A DNA stretch of 64,000 bases from MED-G105 sp965263305 (GTDB lineage Bacteria > Pseudomonadota > Alphaproteobacteria > Caulobacterales > Parvularculaceae): contig OZ253666.1 in the NCBI GenBank assembly GCA_965263305.1, forward strand, positions 1,984,001-2,048,000, given 5' to 3'. The notes under the pieces are model-generated. The model saw only the letters and a list, made by a program, of their open reading frames with translations, searched no databases and was not told where the DNA came from. The translations under genes were made by a program, and so were the position numbers. The number at the start of each line of letters is the position of its first letter. Within the stretch, counting starts at the first letter, position 1. This document shows, piece after piece, positions 1 through 9,207 of this stretch.

Positions 1-1
1 C

Positions 2-835
2 GAACCGCCGTCGGAGGTCGATACAACGCGGTCAGTTGACGAGGATCAGCAAGCGCCAGCGGAAGACGCGCCGCCTCTTATTGAGGTTGAGCCAGAGGAA
101 ACGCCCGCCGCCGCCGATGAGGGCGATCCCGGTATTGATATTGGCGACGAAGAAGCGGTTGAGGATCCAGCGGCCGATGATGTCGGCGAGATCGATTTGG
201 GCGATGGCGGCGGTCTGGAAGGGCCGGATGAAAACACCGACCTGAGCGGCGATGATCAGTTCGACGTAGAGCCAACGTTTTCGCGTTTCGGCAATCGCCG
301 CTTTGTCACGCCGCGCATTCAACTACCGACTGCGCCGTTGCCCGACGGCGATGTCGCCTCGACCTTGCCGGGGGATACCGGCGTTGTGGCGATCTTCTGC
401 CCGGAAGAGTTTCGCGATAATCCGGATAAGGCCGAAGAATGCGCCGGTCGTCGCGAAATCCTTTCCGGCTGGCGCCCGGGTCAGGGCGGCGAAGATTTCA
501 GCACGGCCATTCGTCTTTTACGGAAAGACCGCGAGGAAGGCGGCGACGGCGGCGCGGGGACGCGCTTTGCGCCGCAGATCGCTCAGGATTTTGAAGCGCG
601 CCGCGATATTGAGGAACTAACCGATCCGCGGCGCAGTTCGGCCGGATTTACCGGGGGGCGTGGCGATCCGAATGATCCGGCAGCGAACAACCGGCCGGAT
701 ATCGGGCCGAAACCCTTCGAGCCGGCATGGACCTTGCGCGAAGACCCTGTGCTCACCACCAAGGAGCTGGAAGATCTGCGCAAGGATCTTGATCGCATTG
801 ATGCGGAACGGCGCGGCGAAGAACCAAACGAATAG
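2..835 (+). CDS. C-terminal part of an acidic protein of unknown function (5' end outside window)
   Basis: The frame is open from the first bases with no stop, so the gene begins upstream; 277 residues are visible. The first ~85 residues are low-complexity and very rich in Glu, Asp, Pro and Ala, as in a flexible linker. The rest looks more globular, with a cysteine-containing motif (FCPEEFRDNPDKAEECAG) and a basic/acidic C-terminal tail ending at a TAG stop. No catalytic motif or membrane segment is visible in this part. It converges on the next gene with only about 30 bp between them. I do not recognise a family; an envelope protein with an acidic linker is one possibility, but that is a guess. 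Confidence 0.6.
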   Translation, partial: EPPSEVDTTRSVDEDQQAPAEDAPPLIEVEPEETPAAADEGDPGIDIGDEEAVEDPAADDVGEIDLGDGGGLEGPDENTDLSGDDQFDVEPTFSRFGNRRFVTPRIQLPTAPLPDGDVASTLPGDTGVVAIFCPEEFRDNPDKAEECAGRREILSGWRPGQGGEDFSTAIRLLRKDREEGGDGGAGTRFAPQIAQDFEARRDIEELTDPRRSSAGFTGGRGDPNDPAANNRPDIGPKPFEPAWTLREDPVLTTKELEDLRKDLDRIDAERRGEEPNE

Positions 836-865
836 GGTCTTCGCCGAGAACAAGTCTCTCGTACC

Positions 866-2674
866 CTACATCCGACTTAGGACAGGCGCGTCCTCGCCGA
901 GCCAAGCGTCGTGCATCATCTCCCGGGCGAAGCGTTTTGCTTTCTTGTCCCCTTTCACCCCATAGGTCTCCGACAAGCCATAATAGATCGCCCCATTATT
1001 GGGGGAGGCGACAAGCGCTTCAAGGAACAATTGCTCAGCGCGCGCCGCGTCGCCATGGGCGAGGACCATCGCGGCGAGGGTTTGTTTCGCTGGGTAATAC
1101 CAATAGGGCGGTTCCGTATAGGTAATGTTTTTCTGTACTGCGACGGCTTCTTCCATCGCCTCGATCGCTGCGGGCAGATCACTTTTGGCCTGCGCGGTGC
1201 GTGCTTGAACGGTAAGGCCGGCGATCTTCAGAACGTCATGGGCGGGGATGCCGTTTTCCGTCAAGGCCGACAGATCGGCTTTGTCATGCAGATCGAAAAT
1301 TCGCGCGGCCTCTTTTTCCGCTTCATCGGTGCGTCCTAGTTTCGCTAAGGCCTCACCACGGGCGTAGGCGTGCATCGCAACGAGATAAGGCGCCGCGGCA
1401 TCCGGCGCCGGCAGGGCGAGGATATCGGTTGGATCAGCGAACCGCGCCATGGCGAAGTAAGGGGCCGCCTTTATTGGCTGGGCGAATGGCACTGCGAGGG
1501 CCATATCGGTGGGCAGTTTCTCATCAAGTTTTTTCGCCATCGCCAGCGCGGTGTCGCCGTCACCGGCCATGAGGGCGGCGGTCATCACGAAATGTACATT
1601 GTGGGTGTAGTACCCAAATTGATAAAGCGGATGGGCTGTTCCGCTCGCCAGAAACGCTTCGTCGGCTTTGACGGCGCGAATGTTGTATTCGATGGAGTCT
1701 TTAAATCGTCCGATGCGGTAAAAGCTGTGGGACGGCATATGAATCAAATGGCCGAGACCCGGCGATAATTCGTCAAGGGTTTCGGCGTATTTTACCGCTC
1801 TATACGGATTATTGGTCGCTTCCGTGATGTGGATATATAAATGGATCGCCGGCTGATAAGCCGGGTTGCGGGCGAGAACGCCTTCGATCAGAGAAACAGT
1901 GCGGGCGGTGCGCCCTTTGGGGGTTCGTCCGTCTGCTTCCCAATAATCCCAGGCTTGGGTGTCCATGGCCGCTTCCGCCGCTAGGGCAGCAATGAAATCA
2001 TCTTCTGGAAAGCGAAGCGCCAGCGCATCCATCGCGTCCGCGAAGGCGGTGTCGAGGGCGCTGCGATCCGGTGTTGGTTGTTCGCTATAGCGTTTCGAAA
2101 GCGCCTCGATAAGGGCTTTTTCTTTATCGGTCGCGCTATCGGTCAGCGCCACCGCTCCTTGTAGCGCGGCATAAGCCGGCGCAACGCTCTCAGGGTCCAT
2201 CGGCGCATTAATGTTGGGGCCGTAGGAAAACGCTTCGCCCCAGAAACACATGGCGCAAGCCGGGTCGGCGGCCTGGCCGGCTTTAAACGCTTCGATGGCG
2301 GCGCCGTGGTTGAAGTTCCACATATGGGCGAGACCGGCGTTGAACAGGTTTTGGGCGTCGTCGTTGCCCGTCACGTCATAGGCGATGCCCGGCGTGGGGG
2401 CGAACCTATCATGGGGGGCGATTGTGGCGGCGGCCTCTTGCGCAATGGCGCGTCCTGCCGCGATAAAAAATGCGCGGCGATCACGGGTCGCCGTCGGCGA
2501 CTGGCCGCATACAGATTGAATAAAGTCGATTGGGTTCAAAAACGCAACACCGTCGCTGAGCGCCGGCGCGTTTGCATCATGGGGTATTGCGGCATTGTAA
2601 ATTTGGACACCGGCCAAAACGGCGAGGGCGCTGGCGGACGCAAGGATGGTTTTTCCGGAAAACAGGTTTGACAT
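866..2674 (-). CDS. Exported tetratricopeptide-repeat protein
   Basis: The 602-residue protein starts with an N-terminal signal sequence (residues ~1-30: basic start, hydrophobic core LASASALAVLAGV). Helical TPR-like repeats follow, including the DPACAMCFWGEAFSYGPN segment around residues 130-150, which I associate with a conserved family of exported TPR proteins. I chose the ATG at 2674 because a GGGAGA ribosome site precedes it and the signal peptide then begins at residue 1; the frame runs 23 codons further upstream without such a site. TPR proteins are scaffolds, so a periplasmic or surface protein-binding role is inferred. It is divergent from xseA with a 125-bp shared upstream region. 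The substrate or partner is unknown. Confidence 0.75.
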   Translation of the reverse strand: MSNLFSGKTILASASALAVLAGVQIYNAAIPHDANAPALSDGVAFLNPIDFIQSVCGQSPTATRDRRAFFIAAGRAIAQEAAATIAPHDRFAPTPGIAYDVTGNDDAQNLFNAGLAHMWNFNHGAAIEAFKAGQAADPACAMCFWGEAFSYGPNINAPMDPESVAPAYAALQGAVALTDSATDKEKALIEALSKRYSEQPTPDRSALDTAFADAMDALALRFPEDDFIAALAAEAAMDTQAWDYWEADGRTPKGRTARTVSLIEGVLARNPAYQPAIHLYIHITEATNNPYRAVKYAETLDELSPGLGHLIHMPSHSFYRIGRFKDSIEYNIRAVKADEAFLASGTAHPLYQFGYYTHNVHFVMTAALMAGDGDTALAMAKKLDEKLPTDMALAVPFAQPIKAAPYFAMARFADPTDILALPAPDAAAPYLVAMHAYARGEALAKLGRTDEAEKEAARIFDLHDKADLSALTENGIPAHDVLKIAGLTVQARTAQAKSDLPAAIEAMEEAVAVQKNITYTEPPYWYYPAKQTLAAMVLAHGDAARAEQLFLEALVASPNNGAIYYGLSETYGVKGDKKAKRFAREMMHDAWLGEDAPVLSRM

Positions 2675-2799
2675 CAGCTTTCTCTCCCTAACAACTGACG
2701 ATTGCTGGAGCCTTATAGAGCAATTAGGGCTGCGGGAAAACACATCGGCGCCATTCCGGGTGGTTTAACGGGCGCGCGACCTGTGCTCTATGGAGCCTC

Positions 2800-4335
2800 A
2801 TGAGCAATGAAGGATCCCGCTTTCCCGGCGCTGGTGATACTGACCCGAACAATGGTGTCGGCGGCAATGTCCACGAGTATACGGTTGGCGCATTGTCAGG
2901 CGCCATTAAACGGTCGCTCGAAGATGAGTTCGGCTTTGTGCGGGTCAAAGGCGAGTTGGGGCGCGTGACGCGTGCGGGCTCGGGCCATTTATACCTTGAT
3001 CTGAAAGACGAAAAAGCGGTCCTGTCCGGCGTCGTTTGGAAGGGCGCGGCGCAAAAGCTGCGCATCAAGCCGGAGCAGGGGATGGAGGTTGTCGCCACAG
3101 GCCGTATCTCCACTTTTCCTGGCCAATCCCGTTATCAGCTGATCATCGATAATCTGGAGCCCGCCGGGGTTGGCGCCCTGATGGCGCTGTTGGAAGAACG
3201 CAAAAAGAAACTGGCGGCCGAAGGGCTTTTCGCGCCAGAGCGCAAAAAGGCGCCGCCGTTCCTGCCCGACGTCATCGGCGTCGTCACCTCGCCATCGGGC
3301 GCCGTGATCCGCGATATTTTGCACCGCGTGCGAGACCGGTTTCCCTGCCGTGTGATTGTTTGGCCGACCCTCGTGCAAGGGAAGGGGGCGGAGAACACGA
3401 TCGCGGCGGCGATCCAAGGGTTTAACGCGTTACCCGCCGACGGCCCTGTCCCGCGACCCGATGTATTAATCGTCGCGCGGGGCGGTGGATCACTGGAAGA
3501 CCTTTGGTGCTTTAATGAAGAGGTTGTTGTGCGCGCCGCGGCGCAAAGCGCGATCCCGTTAATCTCCGCCGTTGGGCACGAAACCGACACGACACTGATC
3601 GATTACGCCTCTGACAAGCGCGCGCCCACGCCAACGGCGGCGGCGGAATTAGCAACACCGGTGCGTACGGAGTTACTCGCCGAACTCATGAACAAGGCCC
3701 GACGCTTGTTAGCAGGGGAGAGCCGATTGCTCGAGAACGCGCGCGCCGGGTTATTGGCCGCTTCGCGGGGGCTCGGTCGCCCGGAAGATATTACGATGGG
3801 CGCCGCGCAACGCCTTGACCGGGCGGGGGACCGGTTGGTGGCCCAGGCGAAAGCGCGCTTGGCACAGGCGGAGACCCGCCTGGCGGCGCAACGGTTATCG
3901 CCCGCCGCCGTCCAACGTCTCTATACTGATCGCACCGCCGCCCTTGCGCGCGCGACGGCGCGCCTGCCCGTGACCGCGAAAGACGGCCTGACCCGAAAAA
4001 CAGAACGCCTCGCCCGGTTCTCCCAGTTGCTCGAAGCCTTATCCCATAAAAGCGCGCTCATGCGCGGCTTCGCCCTGGTGCATGGCGCCGATGGGGCGTT
4101 GATGCGCTCTTCGTCAGCGGGCGTCGATGGTGACGCTGTGCGGCTTGTCTTCGCAGATGGCGAACGCGGCGCTGTTCTGGGCCCAGATGCGCCGACGTCA
4201 CCCGCGCCCCCAATGCCTAGCGCCGCGCGGGCAAAAAAGCAGACCAAACCGGCCGCCGCCGCAAAGGCCAAGTCGGATAATTCGTCGGGCAATCCTTCAA
4301 GCAAGGCGGTGCAAAAATCGCTGTTCGATGAATGA
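2800..4335 (+). CDS. xseA: Exodeoxyribonuclease VII large subunit
   Basis: Exonuclease VII degrades single-stranded DNA in both directions to short oligonucleotides and acts with XseB in repair. The 511-residue protein has an N-terminal OB-fold (residues ~25-125), then the catalytic domain with family-typical VVTSPSGAVIRDI (~161-173), VARGGGSLEDLW (225-236) and GHETDTTLID (259-268), then a long helical region and a basic C-terminal tail rich in Lys/Ala. Length is slightly above the usual ~450 because of N- and C-terminal extensions. The small subunit gene xseB is not adjacent but lies at 39134-39379, before dxs. Preceding DNA has no strong ribosome site, so the start is moderately sure. Confidence 0.95.
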   Translation: MSNEGSRFPGAGDTDPNNGVGGNVHEYTVGALSGAIKRSLEDEFGFVRVKGELGRVTRAGSGHLYLDLKDEKAVLSGVVWKGAAQKLRIKPEQGMEVVATGRISTFPGQSRYQLIIDNLEPAGVGALMALLEERKKKLAAEGLFAPERKKAPPFLPDVIGVVTSPSGAVIRDILHRVRDRFPCRVIVWPTLVQGKGAENTIAAAIQGFNALPADGPVPRPDVLIVARGGGSLEDLWCFNEEVVVRAAAQSAIPLISAVGHETDTTLIDYASDKRAPTPTAAAELATPVRTELLAELMNKARRLLAGESRLLENARAGLLAASRGLGRPEDITMGAAQRLDRAGDRLVAQAKARLAQAETRLAAQRLSPAAVQRLYTDRTAALARATARLPVTAKDGLTRKTERLARFSQLLEALSHKSALMRGFALVHGADGALMRSSSAGVDGDAVRLVFADGERGAVLGPDAPTSPAPPMPSAARAKKQTKPAAAAKAKSDNSSGNPSSKAVQKSLFDE

Positions 4336-4486
4336 ACCCGTGGAGGCGGCGTCCAGATCGGTGAATAAACTGGCGCCGGTTGTTCCGTAATCAAATTTTC
4401 CACTAAATGCTCGGAGCAAACATTCCCTTTGATAAACCAATGCCTTAAGGTGCAAGCCAAGATTGGCGCATGAAGGAGGGCAACGG

Positions 4487-4699
4487 GTGAGTGTTCGTAC
4501 AATTAGAATGGCCGTCGCCGCTTACTTGGTGGTGTTTTTGTTGGCCACCACTTGGCCTGGCGTCACGCTCATTAACAAGGTGACGCCCTTGATGTTGGGT
4601 TTGCCGTTTAATCTGTTCTCTATGGCGGTGCTTATTCTCATCGCCCTCTGCCTCCTGGCGGCGTTATATTTCAGCGAAAAAAGAAACCGGACCAAATAG
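4487..4699 (+). CDS. Small membrane protein, DUF3311-like symporter partner
   Basis: The 70-residue protein has two hydrophobic helices (about residues 8-26 and 38-60) separated by a loop with Pro-rich PLMLGLPFNL, followed by a short basic tail. This layout and the position immediately before a sodium:solute symporter gene match the DUF3311 family, typically found beside such symporters. I chose the GTG at 4487 because an AGGAGGG ribosome site lies 6 bases upstream; an in-frame TTG 8 codons earlier has no such site. The stop is 3 bp before the ATG of the symporter, so the two are almost certainly co-translated. The molecular role is unknown; an accessory subunit is the obvious inference. Confidence 0.75.
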   Translation: MSVRTIRMAVAAYLVVFLLATTWPGVTLINKVTPLMLGLPFNLFSMAVLILIALCLLAALYFSEKRNRTK

Positions 4700-4702
4700 A
4701 TC

Positions 4703-6184
4703 ATGGAACGTTGGCAGATCATCGCGATTGTCATCGCGCTTTACCTTGGGGTGACCCTCGCCATTGGACTGATGTCCGGGCGGCGATCATCGAAAAGCGT
4801 GCAAGGCTATGTCGCGGGGGACCGTGATTTTGGTCTTCTGGTCATGTATTTCGTGTTGGGCGCGTCGGTTTTCTCCGCCTTTGCCTTTTTGGGCGGGCCT
4901 GGCTGGGCCTATAGCCGGGGGGCGGCGGCGTATTACATTTTGTGCTACGGCGTTCTTGGGATTGCGCCTTATTTCTTTATCGGGCCGAAGGCGGCGGCGT
5001 TGGGGCGGCGCTATGGTTATGTCACCCAGGCGCAGTTGATTTGTGGGCGTTTTCCCTCTCGCGCCTTATCGGCGATGATTGCCACTCTGACGTTGTTGGC
5101 CTTCATTCCTTATATCACCTTACAAATGCGCGGCGCCGGCATCGTTATCGAAGCGGTGACCGAAGGGCATGTGCCCCTATGGGCGGGGGCGGCGATCGCC
5201 TATGGCATCGTCACCGTATACGTTCTTTTTTCCGGCGTCGCCGCTGTGGGGTGGACGAACACGTTCCAGGGTTTGTTCATGCTCACCATCGCTTGGTCAT
5301 TGGGGCTTTATCTGCCCATCAGTCTTTACGGCGGGGTGGGCGAGATGTTTTCCCGTATCATGGCCGAGCGGCCGGAGTTGTTATCCCTGCCGGGGCTAAC
5401 CTCGTCGGGGGCGCCGTGGTCTTGGGGCGGGTATTCCAGCGCCATCATCGTCTCCGGCGTCGGATTGATGATGTGGCCCCATCTGTTCATGAAGGCGTTC
5501 ACCGCGCGCTCTGACGATACATTGCGGCGCACGGTGGTGCTCTTCCCCACCTTCCAACTCTTCCTGATCCCAGTCTTCTTGATTGGCTTCGCAGGCGTCC
5601 TCTATCCGGACAGTCCGCCGGAATCTGATTTTATCCTGCCCTTTATGATCCTGAACGCGGATCTGCCGGCGATTGTGGTGGGGCTTTTCTGCGCGGGCGC
5701 GTTATCGGCCTCCATGTCGACGGGGGATTCATTGATGCACGCCGCCGCCTCTGTCACCGTGGAGGATGGTATTCGCCCATTCCGATCCCTCACGGATGAA
5801 CAGCGCCGCCGCCTTATCCAGGGGTTCGTGTTGGTGGTGGGCGCGATCGCCTATTTCTTTGCGGTAAGCGAGGGCGTGTCACTGGTGGTCCTGCTGCTCA
5901 CCTCCTATGGGATCATTTGCCAACTCGCCCCACCCATTGTGGCGGCCCTTTATTGGTCCCGCGCGACAACCGCCGGCGCCATTGCGGGCTTCGCGGCCGG
6001 ATCGGCGACGGCAGCCTTTTTCTTCATCACGGGATATCTCGGCGCTAACCTGCGTCCCTTCGATTTCCACGAAGGCCTCTTGGGCCTCATGGTCCATGTG
6101 CCGGTTCTAATTGTGGTCAGCCTACTGACGCAATCCCAATCAAAAGAGCACCGCGACGCGTTTGTTGAGATGCCGTCCGGGTAG
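4703..6184 (+). CDS. Sodium:solute symporter family transporter
   Basis: This 493-residue, highly hydrophobic protein has around 12-13 predicted membrane helices and SSF-family features: the N-terminal helix followed by SGRRSSKSVQGYVAGDRD, GGPGWAYSRG in the unwound helix region, and the ALSASMSTGDSLMHAAAS segment (about residues 335-350) corresponding to the Na+-site helix. SSF proteins import small organic solutes with sodium; the substrate cannot be read from sequence. It follows the DUF3311 gene with a 3-bp gap, and about 190 bp separate it from the next gene, so the operon probably has two genes. Confidence 0.9.
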   Translation: MERWQIIAIVIALYLGVTLAIGLMSGRRSSKSVQGYVAGDRDFGLLVMYFVLGASVFSAFAFLGGPGWAYSRGAAAYYILCYGVLGIAPYFFIGPKAAALGRRYGYVTQAQLICGRFPSRALSAMIATLTLLAFIPYITLQMRGAGIVIEAVTEGHVPLWAGAAIAYGIVTVYVLFSGVAAVGWTNTFQGLFMLTIAWSLGLYLPISLYGGVGEMFSRIMAERPELLSLPGLTSSGAPWSWGGYSSAIIVSGVGLMMWPHLFMKAFTARSDDTLRRTVVLFPTFQLFLIPVFLIGFAGVLYPDSPPESDFILPFMILNADLPAIVVGLFCAGALSASMSTGDSLMHAAASVTVEDGIRPFRSLTDEQRRRLIQGFVLVVGAIAYFFAVSEGVSLVVLLLTSYGIICQLAPPIVAALYWSRATTAGAIAGFAAGSATAAFFFITGYLGANLRPFDFHEGLLGLMVHVPVLIVVSLLTQSQSKEHRDAFVEMPSG

Positions 6185-6373
6185 GGTGCAGTTGTAAGAG
6201 GGGCCGTTTCTTTTCTCAGGATGTTGGGGAAGGCGCATGAATTGCTTGAGTACGGAATATGTTAGGACGGTCAGAAATTAAAACCTTGGCAATCTTTGTC
6301 CGTTCTGCGTTGAGGCTTGATAAAATTCCTGTAATGCTGACCACCGCCGTTGGGGCTCATCATGGAGGGACGG

Positions 6374-7585
6374 ATGATCCGATCATCGCTACCGCTGGTT
6401 TTAGGATTTCTCGCAATCATTGCCTGTGCGCCGGCGAAATCTGAAAATGACCTGTCGCCGCCTTGGGTGCACTGGGATAAGCAAGATGGGACCGGTCAAG
6501 AACCGACGACCTATCTCAAAGACGGGTCTACACAAGGGCCTATTGTCATCGTCGCCAGCGTCGCTCAACTGAGTGAAATGTATGGTGCGGCGTTGCCCGA
6601 TGACCCCGACGAGTTGTTAGAGGTCGGTTTGTCGGTGCTCTGGATTGACGTTGTTGAGCTCGATCGGTCAGAGGCGCCAAAAACAGGCGGAAGATTTGCC
6701 GCCGGCGCGGCTGAAACCGAACATGGCTCGCGGTCCTTTGCGGCAAGGTTGAGCGGCGGCGCCGCCGACGACGCCATGGTGGTTTTCCTAACCCCCGATC
6801 AGGGCCTAAAGGGAAGTCAAATCGCAGGGTATTTGGGAGAAGAAGCCCTTCAGCCAGTCGCTGCTCGGCCAGAAACGGATCGCACACCGTCTCCTGAAAA
6901 GCGCGTGTCGGAAAAACCAAAAGCAACAAAATCGACGCCATACCCGGCGCCCATCCAAGATGACGACGATAACCTCAAAGGGTGGACTTATCTTTCAGAC
7001 ACCCATGCGGTCGCTGCGCCGGACGATCCGAATGCGCCCAGTATGCGCGTTTACATGGAGGCGGCGTCCCGCTCCGCCGGGCCAAGCGTCGCCTTGAAGA
7101 AAGCCCTGGCGGCGGCGAAGATCAAACAGCCGAAGCATAGCGGCCTGAATGAAACGAAAATCGCAAAATCGTTGGTTGGGTCACGGAACTTGTTTGTACT
7201 GGGCCGCTCCCGAATGCCATCAAAAGACGCGATTTTCTTCGCCCAAGTATTTCAAACAAAATCCGATAGCGGCTATTCCGTGAAACTCATCCAAATGGAT
7301 GAGCCGACCTATAAAGCATGGGGCGGCATTGCGGCGATGGCGTCCGCGACCGGCGTCATTGACGCCCCGACGGATATCCCCACTGAGTATCGGAACCAAC
7401 TCGCCAACGCGTCGCTCGAACAACAAATGGCTTTCTATCACATGGCGTATACGCAGGTGATGAAAAACTTGTTCGCCGGCTTCATGTCGGTGAACACTGG
7501 CACGCTGACGATGATGCAGAATATGAATTATGACATGCTATTCAACGGCGAGGTTACGCTGGATAGTCTTGATACAAATCCATAG
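6374..7585 (+). CDS. Predicted lipoprotein of unknown function
   Basis: The 403-residue protein begins with a signal sequence and a likely lipobox IIAC (Cys18), so it is probably anchored to a membrane. The ATG at 6374 was chosen because GGAGGG precedes it at normal spacing; an ATG four codons upstream overlaps that site. The mature region has an acidic/Pro-rich middle (residues ~150-200) and a C-terminal part ending in a Met-rich helix (QVMKNLFAGFMSVNTGTLTMMQNM). I recognise no domain. It stands alone between the symporter operon and the convergent argE-type gene, 30 bp from the latter's end. Confidence 0.7.
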   Translation: MIRSSLPLVLGFLAIIACAPAKSENDLSPPWVHWDKQDGTGQEPTTYLKDGSTQGPIVIVASVAQLSEMYGAALPDDPDELLEVGLSVLWIDVVELDRSEAPKTGGRFAAGAAETEHGSRSFAARLSGGAADDAMVVFLTPDQGLKGSQIAGYLGEEALQPVAARPETDRTPSPEKRVSEKPKATKSTPYPAPIQDDDDNLKGWTYLSDTHAVAAPDDPNAPSMRVYMEAASRSAGPSVALKKALAAAKIKQPKHSGLNETKIAKSLVGSRNLFVLGRSRMPSKDAIFFAQVFQTKSDSGYSVKLIQMDEPTYKAWGGIAAMASATGVIDAPTDIPTEYRNQLANASLEQQMAFYHMAYTQVMKNLFAGFMSVNTGTLTMMQNMNYDMLFNGEVTLDSLDTNP

Positions 7586-7615
7586 CGCCGCGATTTCTTC
7601 GCTGTCTTCCCGCCA

Positions 7616-8773
7616 CTAAGCACTCAAATGGGCGATCAGGTTCCGCATGAAGCGGGCGCCTTCGGCGACTTGGCTGATTTTGATGAACTCGTTGGCCTGG
7701 TGCGCTTGGTCGATCGAGCCGGGCCCGCAAATCACCGTGGGGAAGCCCGCTTGTTGAAACTGGCCGGCTTCCGCGCCGTAAGAAACCGACGAGCGCCCGT
7801 TAGAGCCCGATAGCTGATGGGCGAGTTCCGCCGCCGCGTTTTCCGGCTCGGGCATCAATGGCGGCCCATCGGCGAGAGTTTCCGTTGTGATATCACAAGC
7901 AGGCGCGATCGCCTGCATGTCAGCGAGAATGTTGCGCGCTTCGGCGTCGAATTCGGCGCGAATAGCGGCCGCTTCGTCCCCGGGAACGGTGCGCACATCC
8001 CAGGTAAACCCGCAACGCCGGGCGAGAATATTGGGGGCCGTGCCCCCGTCGATGAGGCCGACCGACATTGTCGTATAGGGCGGCGCGAAGGGCGATGTTG
8101 GTGATGCCTCGCGTTGGCGCAGATCCGTCATCTGATTAATTTTCGCGATCAGACGGCCCGCCGCCATAATGGCGCTGGCGCCGCGATGGGGTTGGCTGGA
8201 ATGGGCTTCATATCCGGTGATTTCTGTACGGAAAAGGGCGATCCCCTTATGGCCGTCAACAACCTGCATGTCCGATGGCTCGCCGACGATCACGGCGGCG
8301 GGCGTCGGTAACAAGTCTTTCATTTCATTGATCATCGCGGGCGCGCCCAACAGCCCGACTTCTTCGTCATAGCTCAGGGCAAAATGGATCGGCCGTTTTA
8401 AATCGGCGGCGAGCATATCCGGCAACAATGATAGTCCGATAGCGGAAAAGCTTTTCATATCGGCCGTGCCGCGGCCATAGAGTTTGCCATCGCGCTCCAC
8501 CACCGTCCAAGGGTCGGTGTCCCAGGGTTGCCCGTCCACCGGCACCACATCGGTATGGCCCGAAAGAACAACGCCGCCAGCGACCGCCGGGCCGACAGAG
8601 AAATAGAGATTGGCCTTGTCGCCTTCCTCGTTCGCAACCCGGGTCGATGTCACCCCATGCTCGGCGAGATGCCCCTCAACATCTTCGATCAGATTGAGAT
8701 TGGAGTTTCGCGACGTCGTATCGTGGCGCACCAGGCGGGCAATCCAGTCAAATTGGGGCTGCAAATCGGTCAT
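7616..8773 (-). CDS. argE: Acetylornithine deacetylase / M20-family metallohydrolase
   Basis: The 385-residue protein has the two-zinc M20 signature: LSGHTDVVPVDG (His and Asp ligand/catalytic residues), YGRGTADMKS (bridging Asp), SYDEEVGLLGA (general base Glu plus Glu ligand) and VGEPSD. The family removes acyl groups from N-acyl amino acids; acetylornithine deacetylation in arginine synthesis is the best-supported reading (~380 residues is typical), but succinyl-diaminopimelate desuccinylase-like relatives are close. The ATG at 8773 precedes MTDLQPQFDW, the expected N-terminus; the open frame extends 45 codons upstream without homology-like features. It is divergent from the DUF2093 gene. 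Confidence 0.85.
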   Translation of the reverse strand: MTDLQPQFDWIARLVRHDTTSRNSNLNLIEDVEGHLAEHGVTSTRVANEEGDKANLYFSVGPAVAGGVVLSGHTDVVPVDGQPWDTDPWTVVERDGKLYGRGTADMKSFSAIGLSLLPDMLAADLKRPIHFALSYDEEVGLLGAPAMINEMKDLLPTPAAVIVGEPSDMQVVDGHKGIALFRTEITGYEAHSSQPHRGASAIMAAGRLIAKINQMTDLRQREASPTSPFAPPYTTMSVGLIDGGTAPNILARRCGFTWDVRTVPGDEAAAIRAEFDAEARNILADMQAIAPACDITTETLADGPPLMPEPENAAAELAHQLSGSNGRSSVSYGAEAGQFQQAGFPTVICGPGSIDQAHQANEFIKISQVAEGARFMRNLIAHLSA

Positions 8774-8929
8774 TGGGCGCCTTTCATTTTGGGGCTCATT
8801 GGAGTGGGGTATCTGACGGGCGCGGGGGCCGCGCTTTTTGCGCGATGACGTGCTTTGACGCACCGCTTCAAGCCGCGCTATGACATCGGGGAATCGCGCA
8901 TTGCGCAACCCCTCTATCAGGGCGAGGAT

Positions 8930-9157
8930 ATGGACATCAAAACCGGTTCAGGCGGCCCGCAGCAGGGCGAAGCCGTCATCGAATACCTTGACTCAGAATA
9001 CGCGGTCGTGCGCCCCGGCAAATTTGTGCGCTGCGCGGTTACGGGCGCGAAGATTCCATTGGAAGCTTTGAAATATTGGAGCGTTGACCGCCAGGAACCC
9101 TATATCGACGCGGCGGCGGCGATGATTGGGTTCGGATATCCGCCAAAATCAGCTTAA
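8930..9157 (+). CDS. DUF2093-family protein
   Basis: The 75-residue protein contains EAVIEYLDSEYAVVRPG followed by FVRCAVTGAKIPLEALKYWS, which I recognise as the alphaproteobacterial DUF2093 family. It is soluble and has a single cysteine in the RCAVTG loop. Start at the ATG at 8930 has a purine-rich site (AGGGCGAGGA) upstream; earlier in-frame codons look non-coding. DUF2093 genes often lie near lpxK and pmbA in this class, and those genes follow here after an interval that includes the mobile element. The function is unknown. Confidence 0.8.
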   Translation: MDIKTGSGGPQQGEAVIEYLDSEYAVVRPGKFVRCAVTGAKIPLEALKYWSVDRQEPYIDAAAAMIGFGYPPKSA

Positions 9158-9207
9158 ACTCGTTTTCATCGCCCAATTTTGAGGGGCTCTTTTCGTAAGG
9201 TGAACTC

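Noticed and set aside
911..1768. Two open frames antisense to the TPR protein gene
   Set aside because: Arise from GC-rich codon bias in the opposite strand; no ribosome site or motif.
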